In this document: positions 16,634-24,213 of the stretch, piece by piece
Layout of the letters: each line of letters begins with the position of its first letter
How positions within the stretch are numbered: position 1 is the first letter of the stretch
DNA from: Anaerolineae bacterium
GTDB taxonomy: Bacteria > Chloroflexota > Anaerolineae > Anaerolineales > Villigracilaceae
NCBI GenBank assembly: GCA_003130845.1
Contig: QEXW01000129.1
Coordinates: 1 to 60,276, forward strand
Reading direction: 5' to 3'
Length of the DNA: 60,276 nucleotides
Translations under genes and position numbers: made by a program
Notes under the pieces: generated by a model
What the model was told of the DNA's origin: nothing
Database searches by the model: none
Seen by the model: only the letters and a program-made list of their open reading frames with translations

Positions 16634-18022
16634 TCAGGACCGCTGTGTGCTACCCAGTGTTGCGGAAAGCGCAGCGAGCAGTGTGCTTTCTTGCTCCGGT
16701 AAGACGGTGCGTGGGTCGAGCAGAACGCGGTTGTTTTCCACGCGGGCTATGACCGGGGGCGTGTATTTGCGTAAGCGCTCCAAAACGGAAGAGGCTGATT
16801 GGACCGCTAGGCTCAAGACGAAAGTTTTCAGCGTTTCACCAGGCAGGCTGCCGCCTCCCACAGTGGATTCAGACGGCACGACCTCGCCACACCCAAGGTG
16901 TGTTTTCCAGGCCTCTGCCCTGGCACGCAGACTCTCTGGTGATTGCGCTATCATCTGCCAGATAGGAATTTCTCGCTCGGCTTCGTCTTTCAAATAGTGA
17001 AGCAGGGTGGCAGAGAGTGCAGCCAGGCGGGTTTTATCGGCTCGGACGGCGCGCGCCAATGGATGTTTTTTGATTTTGGAAAGCAAATCGGCACGCCCTA
17101 AAATGATGCCGGCTTGTGGGCCACCCAGCAGTTTATCGCCAGAGAACATGACCACATCTGCCCCTGCGGCTAGAGATTCTTGGACAGTTGGTTCGTGTGC
17201 CAATCCGTAGCGGGTTACATCTATCAATGTGCCAGAACCCAGGTCGTCAATTAGGATGGTTTGGTATTGGTGCGCAAGGTCTGCAACTTCGCGTAGCGAA
17301 GGTTCTTCGGTAAAGCCCAAGATGCGGAAGTTGGAGCGATGCGCACGCATGAGAATTGATTTTGAAACGGGGGAAAAGGCGGTGGCCGAGAAGTGATTCG
17401 CCGATAAGGCTTCTTCATAATCGCTCAGGCGTGTTTTGTTGGTGGTACCAATTTCCAATAACTTTGCACCGCTTTGCTTCATAACATCGGGGATACGGAA
17501 CCCGCCACCTATCTCTACCAGTTGTGAGCGCGCGATGATGACGCGTTTCCCTTTGGCCAGTGCCGAAAGCACTAAAAGTACCGCTGAAGCGCAGTTGTTG
17601 ACCACCACCGCCGCCTCGCTGCCGGTTAATTGTTTGAGCAGGGCTTCGGCATGAATCAGGCGCGAGCCGCGTTTGCCGGTTGTCAGGTCAAATTCCAGGT
17701 TGCTATATCCGCTTGAGGCAGCCAGCATAGCCGCTATGGCAGATTTGCTCAACGGGGCGCGCCCCAAATTGGTATGCAAGATGACCCCGGTCGCATTGAT
17801 GACCGGCTCAAGGGTAGGCTTTGTCCACTGTGCAAGTTGGGAGGCCGTCCAGGAAAGAAGTACTTCGGTAGAGGGCACTTCCCCGCCGTTGCGCACATGG
17901 GTTCGTGCCATTTCCAGCGTTTTACGCAGTGCCTGCAGGGTTAGCGGGCGGCCATACGATGCAAGCAGAGCGGACGATTGCAGGAGCAGAGCATCAACGG
18001 AGGGGAGGTTGCGGAGGGACAT
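16634..18022 (-). CDS. selA: L-seryl-tRNA(Sec) selenium transferase
   Basis: 462 aa PLP enzyme that converts Ser-tRNA(Sec) to Sec-tRNA(Sec) with selenophosphate. Family stretches are PVINATGVILHTNLGRAPL, GYSNLEFDL, NNCASAVLLVL, EIGGGFRIPDVM and the PLP-lysine context FSGDKLLGGPQAG. The ATG at 18022 begins MSLRNLPSVDALL, the family-like N terminus, preceded by GGAGGG. It overlaps the upstream membrane-protein gene by 29 bp, suggesting coupled translation. selB, selD and tRNA-Sec are not in the window, so Sec use is inferred. Some selA-like genes act on other tRNAs or substrates. Confidence 0.93.
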   Translation of the reverse strand: MSLRNLPSVDALLLQSSALLASYGRPLTLQALRKTLEMARTHVRNGGEVPSTEVLLSWTASQLAQWTKPTLEPVINATGVILHTNLGRAPLSKSAIAAMLAASSGYSNLEFDLTTGKRGSRLIHAEALLKQLTGSEAAVVVNNCASAVLLVLSALAKGKRVIIARSQLVEIGGGFRIPDVMKQSGAKLLEIGTTNKTRLSDYEEALSANHFSATAFSPVSKSILMRAHRSNFRILGFTEEPSLREVADLAHQYQTILIDDLGSGTLIDVTRYGLAHEPTVQESLAAGADVVMFSGDKLLGGPQAGIILGRADLLSKIKKHPLARAVRADKTRLAALSATLLHYLKDEAEREIPIWQMIAQSPESLRARAEAWKTHLGCGEVVPSESTVGGGSLPGETLKTFVLSLAVQSASSVLERLRKYTPPVIARVENNRVLLDPRTVLPEQESTLLAALSATLGSTQRS

Positions 18023-18407
18023 CGGTGGAATGGGAGAGCGTTTCGCGGGTACGTAGCAGATATTCAATCGCAGCCAAACCCAGTGCCAGCCACAGGCCGA
18101 TGGAAAAGTTCAGGATGCGACCAATGCTCAACCAGGCCAAGGCTGCAAAGTACAAGCCAAACCAAGTGGCTTGGCGGGTGATGACGTGTGCTTCGGCTGG
18201 TGGTTTGGAGGGAAAAAGCCGATTAAGCAGGTACACGATGGGTAAGGCCGTGCCGGTGCAAGCCAGCACGACAAGCACAAAGAAGCCCCAACGGGGCCAC
18301 AAAGTCGGTTCAGTTAAGTTGAGCAGTAAGTATAACCCGCCCCAACCTCCAATCATGAGCAGAAGATTGGGAAGGAGGAAAGGGCGGTAAGGTGGCATTT
18401 CATTCAT
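17994..18407 (-). CDS. polytopic membrane protein upstream of selA, function unknown
   Basis: 137 aa from ATG 18407 (MNEMPPYRPFLLPN), with about four hydrophobic helices at roughly residues 12-32, 39-60, 78-98 and 100-117. The C-terminal tail is polar. A -10 box ends only 7 nt before this ATG and there is no ribosome binding site, so the mRNA is probably leaderless; the next ATG at 18398 is the alternative. It overlaps selA, but nothing in it suggests a selenium role. I do not recognise the family. Confidence 0.65.
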   Translation of the reverse strand: MNEMPPYRPFLLPNLLLMIGGWGGLYLLLNLTEPTLWPRWGFFVLVVLACTGTALPIVYLLNRLFPSKPPAEAHVITRQATWFGLYFAALAWLSIGRILNFSIGLWLALGLAAIEYLLRTRETLSHSTDVPPQPPLR

Positions 18408-18414
18408 ACATCGG

Positions 18415-18420
18415 ATTATA
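18415..18420 (-). promoter_or_regulatory. -10 box (TATAAT) giving a probable leaderless mRNA
   Basis: On the minus strand TATAAT is followed by CCGATGT and then ATG, so transcription should begin at or within a base or two of the start codon. No -35 box is obvious. It drives the membrane protein-selA pair. Confidence 0.6.
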
Positions 18421-18521
18421 CCCTGGCTATTCTTAGGTTGTCTTTTTGTTGCAAGGTCAACCAATCGTAAAAGGGCTTGCTGGCGGTGCATAAAACCGGC
18501 TGATACTTCGTTTGGCGTTGT

Positions 18522-18549
18522 TTGCCGCGAAACCGTGTAAAATTATAAG
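18522..18549 (+). promoter_or_regulatory. promoter TTGCCG-16-TATAAG upstream of the nitroreductase
   Basis: TTGCCG at 18522-18527 and TATAAG at 18544-18549 are 16 bp apart and face the nitroreductase gene 39 bp downstream. An overlapping TAAAAT at 18538 offers a second -10 choice. Confidence 0.5.
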
Positions 18550-18588
18550 GGATAATCGCCGGGTTCAACGAACAGGAGCTGCGTTTCT

Positions 18589-19101
18589 ATGGATGTCGCT
18601 GAATCTATTCGCACCAAGCGTGCTGTGCGCAAATTTCTCGAGAAACCGCTCTCAGATGAGGAAGTTCGTATTATTCTCAATGCTGGGCGGCGCTCACAAT
18701 CTTCAAAAAATACCCAAGCCTGGCAGTTCATTGCTATTCGAGACCGACAAATTTTGAAGGCGCTCTCCACTTGTGGGGAATGGGCGGGTCATCTGGCCGG
18801 GGCAGCCTTGGGCGTAGCGATACTAACACCTGACCCAACAGCTAAATTTCAGACGATGTTTGATGCTGGGCAAGCCGCTGCCTATATGCAATTGGCTGCC
18901 TGGGAATTGGGCATTGGCTCTTGCCCTGCTTCTATTTACGAGCCAGAGCGAGCGCGTGAGCTTTTGGGCTTTCCGTCGGAATGGCATTTGCGCATCGCGC
19001 TCTCCTTTGGTTATCCGGCGGATGAAGAGGTGCTGACTGCCGCACCCCGTAAAGGAGGCCGGCGCGCGTTTGATGAAGTGATACATTGGGAGCGCTGGTA
19101 G
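18589..19101 (+). CDS. nitroreductase family protein
   Basis: 170 aa, short for the FMN-dependent nitroreductase family. The N terminus IRTKRAVRKFLEKPLSDEE and the FMN-phosphate segment RRSQSSKNTQAWQFIAI are typical, as is the later DAGQAAAYMQLAAWELGIGSC. It should use NAD(P)H to reduce nitro compounds, quinones or flavins, or act as a dehydrogenase. AGGAG lies 13 nt before ATG 18589, a longer spacing than usual. The histidine kinase gene starts 22 bp downstream, so it may be the first gene of that signalling cluster. Confidence 0.87.
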   Translation: MDVAESIRTKRAVRKFLEKPLSDEEVRIILNAGRRSQSSKNTQAWQFIAIRDRQILKALSTCGEWAGHLAGAALGVAILTPDPTAKFQTMFDAGQAAAYMQLAAWELGIGSCPASIYEPERARELLGFPSEWHLRIALSFGYPADEEVLTAAPRKGGRRAFDEVIHWERW

Positions 19102-19123
19102 TTATCTATTGAGGGGGTGAAGT

Positions 19124-22100
19124 ATGTCAAGTACCACCACGAATGTTGTGCGGTTGAACGAAGCAAAGCGCATCCGCCTGTTTTACAATTTCACCAAGAC
19201 GTTACATGAATTGGTCAACCTGCCGGTGAGTATCTGGATTCCCGATAAGCAACGCCGACAGTTGCGGATGGCGGCCTTTCAGGGTATGCCGGCAGTATTG
19301 AAAGAAGAGGCTGTGGTCTTCTTGCATGAAGCCGATGTGATAGCGGATGTTTTTCGCTCGATGAAGGCAGAAGTTATCTCGGACGTTTTGCGTGAACCAC
19401 GCTGGAAGCACAAAAAAGAAGCCATGGAGCAGGGGTGGGTTTCCGTGCTGTGTGTGCCGATTGTGGTCAACAGACAAGCCGAAGGTGTGATGACCTTGCA
19501 CGCCGGTCCTGGCCGCACAGGCAACTTAAATAGCCTAAAGACGCTCGCCGATAATTTCGTCAACCAAATTGCGCTCACCATTGAGGTCGAAAACCGGCGT
19601 GTGGTGTTAGAAGCGCTCATGCACATCAGTCAAAAATATGAAATTGTCTCGGAGAACTTGCGTGAGATTTTGCAGGGGATTGTCAAAGCGAGCTGCGAAG
19701 TGCTGGGAGCCGATTGCGCCGTTTTGTATCCGTTCGATGCAGAGCGCGAGTGGTATTATGACCGGGCGCATGTTGTTCATCATGGCTTAGTGACGCCGCT
19801 TGAGTTGAGTGAAAAGCCGCGTGTGAAATGGAGTATGGCAAGCCAGGTCATGCGGGAGGGGGAACTGGTGATTAATGACCTGGCAAGTGAGTATCCGCAA
19901 CGTTTGCATGACCATTTTATTGTCCGTGAGGGTGTGAAAGCGTTTATGGCAATTGCGCCGCGCGCAAACAACATTGGGTTAGGCTTATTGTTTATCAACT
20001 ATCGCACGCCGCACCGCTTTACCGAGGAAGAGAAAAATTCCATTCGCTTGTTTGCGCACCAAGCCGGGATTGCCATTCATAATGCCCAATTGTTTCGCCG
20101 CTCTCAACGTCAGGCAAGAGCACTCAAGGAATTGCATGAAATTGGCTCTGGGCTGTTGTCCATTCCCTCCCGGAGAAAACTCAAGGATGTTTTAGACGAA
20201 GTGGCTCAAACGGCCCTGAAGGTTTTAGGCGCCGATTTGGTTGACCTATATCACTACAACGAGGAAGAAGACCGCTTTCTCCTGCCGCCTTCGCTGGCCG
20301 GAAGCCGTAGCAGCCCTAGCCCAACGGCTATTTATAAAGATGACGTACTCTACCAACTGTTGGATGTACGTCAACCCATGTACATCACTGATTCGCAGCA
20401 TGATCCGCGTACCAACGGCCCCTTTCAACCCAACCGCCCTGCCGATACCCGCACGCGCCAGCGGTTCGTTGTCCGGGAAGGCATTCAATCCACCGCTGCG
20501 ATTCCGCTGATGGTGGCAGGCAAGACGGTTGGGGCTTTATTCATCAATTATCGTACACCCCAGACGTTCCCTGCGCACCAAAAAGAACTTATCGAAATTT
20601 TTGCTGCCGAGGCAGCGATTGCCATTGCCAATGTCATGCTTTACGAAAGCTCGCGAAAACGAGCCGAAGCGCTGAGTCGCTTGAACAGCGTATCCGAAAA
20701 CCTGATTCAACTGAGCGAAGGCAAAGCAGACCTACCGCGCTTGCTGACGCAGGTGGCCGAGGGCGCTTTGGAAGTGTTAGATGCCGATTTGGTGGATGTA
20801 TATCAATACGAGCAAAACCGAAATATCTATCTTATGCCGGTCATCGAGGCCGGACAGCGGTATCAGCCGATAGATAGACATGTGGTTTCTCGCGCCGATA
20901 TTGCTCGTAGGGTTTTGGAAGATGGTCGTCCCTGGTATGTGCATGATGCGCTTGGCGAGCCGATTTTAACTAGACCGCGTGAAGGGTCTGCAGAGCAAAT
21001 AAAAGAGCGCTTTGTGGTGCGGGAAAAAATTCAATCTATGGCAACCGTGCCGATGAAGATTGGCAATGAAGTGGTCGGCGTGCTGTTCGTCAGTTATCGC
21101 CAGCGACAGAGTTTCTCTGGGCCTCAGCGTGAATTGATTGAGCTTTATGCGGCGCAGACGGCGCTGGCCATCCGCAACGCACGTTTGCTTATCCGCCGCA
21201 AGGCATTGATTGAATCGGGCAATTTGTTAGCCTCCCAGGTGACACGTTCGGAACGTGAATTGCTTCATTTGGTTTATCAGCAGATTGACCGATTCATGGA
21301 TAGCCGCAATTTGACCATTGCTCTGTACGATGCTGAAAACAATGAAATTCGCCCCGCACTGGTTGTGCGCAATGGGCAGACGTTATCTGTCTTGGGGTGG
21401 GAAGCATCCAAGCATTGGCAGGCGCACATTAAACCTATCCTAGATTCCCGTCAGACGGTTTTTTCTTCCAAGCGCGCTGAACTGGATGCAGGGCATCTTT
21501 TACCCAATGAGGTCTTCTTCTCTTCTTGGATTGGCGCTCCCATGTTGGCCGGTGACCGTACCTTAGGAGCAATTGTGGTGTATCACGAGCGGGAGAATAC
21601 GTATACGATAGATGATATTTCTGTTTTACAGACAATTGCCAACCAAACCGCTGCTGCTTTAGAAAATGCGCGGCTTTACAACCAGGCGCGCAGTGAAGTG
21701 TTGGCCGAAAGACAGCTGGCTACGTTAGGGCGTGCGATGGCTGCTCTGGAACATCGCATTAACAATACGCTCAGCATCATTCCTCCCAATTTGGTGCGCT
21801 TGCGCAATCGTTTAGACACAAAAGATGATGAACTCGAAGAGATTCTGAGCATTATCGAGCGCAACACCCGCTACACTGCCACCCTGCTCAAGCGCATTCG
21901 CGCCCCGTTGTTGGAGGTTCATGCCGAGGAAGTGGATATCAATGCCCTGTTGCGTGAGATTTTCGAGGAACAACGTCATGAGTGGACAGCAGACCGCACC
22001 CGCTGGTTGGTTGAGGCCTCGATAGAAACTGCCCCCGATTTACCGCAAGTCTCTTTGCCCAAAGGACAAATTGCCGAAGTGTTTCACAACCTGATTCAAA

Positions 22101-22456
22101 ATGCTTACCGCGAACTCGATAAAGCGCATAAACGGCTGCATGCCTACCGCGATCGGATTCCGCCTGGTCTTTCGTTTGGTGGTGCGAAAATTCAGGTGTG
22201 GACTGCACTGGAGGATGGAAAAATTTGCGTGCGGGTCAAAGATAACGTGCCAGGGGGCATTTCGCCCAAAATCCAATCACGCTTGTTTGCCAAGCCGGTT
22301 TCTCCTGCCAATCAAGAAGAAGGTTCTGGTTTGGGGTTGTGGTTAAGCAAAATGATAATGGATAGCCTAGGTGGTGACATTCGGATTGAAAGCACAGGTT
22401 TGCTCGGTACCACGATGTTGGTTGAAATTCCATTGTCGAAAAATGGGGAAGGCTAG
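19124..22456 (+). CDS. soluble histidine kinase with five GAF domains
   Basis: 1110 aa, no membrane helices. Five GAF domains span about residues 15-155, 165-325, 340-510, 520-690 and 700-860. GAF2-4 share the phrases FxVREGxxS and LFINYRTPxxF, showing internal duplication. A HisKA-type region follows with the likely phospho-His877 in ALEHRINN, then an HATPase_c domain with N box NLIQNAYREL, G1 KDNVPGGI and G2 GSGLGLWL. It should sense small molecules or redox state in the cytoplasm. The stop is 2 bp before the receiver-kinase gene, its obvious partner. GAGG precedes ATG 19124. Confidence 0.93.
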   Translation: MSSTTTNVVRLNEAKRIRLFYNFTKTLHELVNLPVSIWIPDKQRRQLRMAAFQGMPAVLKEEAVVFLHEADVIADVFRSMKAEVISDVLREPRWKHKKEAMEQGWVSVLCVPIVVNRQAEGVMTLHAGPGRTGNLNSLKTLADNFVNQIALTIEVENRRVVLEALMHISQKYEIVSENLREILQGIVKASCEVLGADCAVLYPFDAEREWYYDRAHVVHHGLVTPLELSEKPRVKWSMASQVMREGELVINDLASEYPQRLHDHFIVREGVKAFMAIAPRANNIGLGLLFINYRTPHRFTEEEKNSIRLFAHQAGIAIHNAQLFRRSQRQARALKELHEIGSGLLSIPSRRKLKDVLDEVAQTALKVLGADLVDLYHYNEEEDRFLLPPSLAGSRSSPSPTAIYKDDVLYQLLDVRQPMYITDSQHDPRTNGPFQPNRPADTRTRQRFVVREGIQSTAAIPLMVAGKTVGALFINYRTPQTFPAHQKELIEIFAAEAAIAIANVMLYESSRKRAEALSRLNSVSENLIQLSEGKADLPRLLTQVAEGALEVLDADLVDVYQYEQNRNIYLMPVIEAGQRYQPIDRHVVSRADIARRVLEDGRPWYVHDALGEPILTRPREGSAEQIKERFVVREKIQSMATVPMKIGNEVVGVLFVSYRQRQSFSGPQRELIELYAAQTALAIRNARLLIRRKALIESGNLLASQVTRSERELLHLVYQQIDRFMDSRNLTIALYDAENNEIRPALVVRNGQTLSVLGWEASKHWQAHIKPILDSRQTVFSSKRAELDAGHLLPNEVFFSSWIGAPMLAGDRTLGAIVVYHERENTYTIDDISVLQTIANQTAAALENARLYNQARSEVLAERQLATLGRAMAALEHRINNTLSIIPPNLVRLRNRLDTKDDELEEILSIIERNTRYTATLLKRIRAPLLEVHAEEVDINALLREIFEEQRHEWTADRTRWLVEASIETAPDLPQVSLPKGQIAEVFHNLIQNAYRELDKAHKRLHAYRDRIPPGLSFGGAKIQVWTALEDGKICVRVKDNVPGGISPKIQSRLFAKPVSPANQEEGSGLGLWLSKMIMDSLGGDIRIESTGLLGTTMLVEIPLSKNGEG

Positions 22457-22458
22457 TT

Positions 22459-24048
22459 ATGCGTGGAAAAATACTGGTTGTGGATGACCTACCTGATGTG
22501 CGCAGCACGGTGAGCGGACTGTTGCGGGATGCGGGCTATCTCACCTGGTTTGCTGCTTCGCGCCAGGAAGCGCTCGATATATTGGAAACCGAGCATTTTC
22601 ATCTGGCTGTTTTAGATGTTCGCTTGGATGAAAGCGACGAAGATAACCGCGAGGGTATGGACTTGTTGCGAGACATCAATCAGCGCTACCCGGCCATAGC
22701 CGTCATTATGCTAACCGGCTATGCCGATGCTGATATGGTGCGTCAGGCCTTGCAGCCGGTGAATGGCCGCCAACCTGCGTACGGAGTGGTCTTTAAGCAG
22801 GAGATGACCGTCTTGCCCGATATGGTTCGGATGGCTTTTCAGGAGCATTTGCATCTAAATTTGGAACTTGTGATTGACGACCCTCACCAGTCCATTGAAA
22901 AGCTAGCCGAGCGTATCCGTTTGGTGGGCGACCATATCCCCTTGCGTGAGGATATTCTTTTGCAAATCCGTGAACTGTTTGGAAAGCTATTCTTCGAGTG
23001 CGAGCGCATTCGCTTAGGACAGATGCAGCAAGGCTTTAGCGGCGCAGCGGTGTTTCATGTTGTCCCAACATATCGTGAGCGGGGTGAAGGTCAGAGCGTG
23101 GTTGTCAAAATCGGTGAGCGGCACGAGATTAAGACAGAAATTAGAAATTACGAAAAATATGTGCGGGGTATCGTGGGCAATCACCGCATTCCTGAAGCTT
23201 TGCGCATGGCCGAAACGCACAACCTGGCCGGGATTTGGTACTCGTTTATCGGTTTGGGAGGGCAACCCGATACCTTTACAAACTATTATCATTCCGCCTG
23301 GCTGCCCGATATTTTGCCCGTTCTGGATAATCTCTACCGCGAGACGCTTTTTCCCCTCAAAGACCGCACCGGGCGAATGAAGGAAAAATATGACTTGCGT
23401 GCCTTTTACATGCAACACCTGCACTTGACCGACGAAAAATTGCGTTCGATTGTGACAGGTCTTGATGCGCGACAAGCAATTTTTAGCGAACAACCAGATG
23501 GCTCTTGGCTCTTTGGCACAGAGCGCCTTCCTAATCCTTTGCACTATGCGCGCACAGGAAATTTTTGGGCAGATGTCTTTTTTGCCACCATTCACGGCGA
23601 TTTGAATGGCCAGAATATCCTGATTGACCCGCACCACGATACTTGGCTGATTGATTTCCTGACCACAACCGATGATGGTCATATCTTACAAGATTATGCT
23701 GCCTTAGAAACCCATCTTCGCTTTCGCCTGGTGCGTGAAGCGGGCTGTAGTCTTGAAACGTTATTACACTGGGCGCAAATTTGCTTCAATGGCAATTTGC
23801 AGCATGTTCCCTTATCGGCGGTCGTTTACGACCATCCGGGTTTGCTCAAAGCACATCAAGTGATGCTTCACCTGCGTGCGTTGGCTGCGCAAAGCACAGG
23901 CTATACCGACCGCGCTTATTTGATTGCATTGTTTTTCAACACCCTGCGCTCGGCCACCTATCGTGAAGCAAGTGATTTCACGCGCAATCATGCCCTGTAT
24001 TGTGCAGCAAAAATTGCTGCGCGTTTGAATGCGTATTCAGGAAGTTAA
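22459..24048 (+). CDS. response regulator receiver fused to an APH/choline-kinase-like domain
   Basis: 529 aa. Receiver domain at about 1-125 with acidic pair D9/D10, phospho-acceptor D53 in LAVLDVRLDE, T86 and K113. After a helical linker (about 130-200) comes a kinase-like domain of the aminoglycoside phosphotransferase/choline kinase type: candidate ATP lysine in SVVVKIGERHE, catalytic loop H379-G-D381-L-N-G-Q-N386 and metal Asp399 in LIDF. All key residues are present, so it may be active. There is no DNA-binding domain, so the output would be phosphotransfer or a kinase-fold protein interaction. GGGGAAGG precedes ATG 22459. The substrate is unknown. Confidence 0.85.
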   Translation: MRGKILVVDDLPDVRSTVSGLLRDAGYLTWFAASRQEALDILETEHFHLAVLDVRLDESDEDNREGMDLLRDINQRYPAIAVIMLTGYADADMVRQALQPVNGRQPAYGVVFKQEMTVLPDMVRMAFQEHLHLNLELVIDDPHQSIEKLAERIRLVGDHIPLREDILLQIRELFGKLFFECERIRLGQMQQGFSGAAVFHVVPTYRERGEGQSVVVKIGERHEIKTEIRNYEKYVRGIVGNHRIPEALRMAETHNLAGIWYSFIGLGGQPDTFTNYYHSAWLPDILPVLDNLYRETLFPLKDRTGRMKEKYDLRAFYMQHLHLTDEKLRSIVTGLDARQAIFSEQPDGSWLFGTERLPNPLHYARTGNFWADVFFATIHGDLNGQNILIDPHHDTWLIDFLTTTDDGHILQDYAALETHLRFRLVREAGCSLETLLHWAQICFNGNLQHVPLSAVVYDHPGLLKAHQVMLHLRALAAQSTGYTDRAYLIALFFNTLRSATYREASDFTRNHALYCAAKIAARLNAYSGS

Positions 24049-24169
24049 AAGCGGGCAAGTTGGGATTGGGGGGACGTCCGTTCACTGACGTGTCAATGCG
24101 CTTGCGCCTGGTCAAACACAGCCGCCAATTGCAGCTATCTTGTATTCTCATCATAGTCCAAATGTCATA

Positions 24170-24197
24170 TTGATAATTCTGATGGAATACGTATAAA
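24170..24197 (+). promoter_or_regulatory. promoter TTGATA-16-TATAAA for the large lipoprotein
   Basis: TTGATA at 24170-24175 and TATAAA at 24192-24197 lie in an AT-rich stretch just before the lipoprotein gene, which also has AGAGG before its ATG. It separates this gene from the kinase pair. Confidence 0.55.
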
Positions 24198-24213
24198 TTT
24201 CTTAGAGGTTTAT

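Noticed and set aside
16634-18022. In-frame TGA (selenocysteine) readthrough near selA
   Set aside because: No gene in the window appeared split at a TGA with matching domains on both sides.
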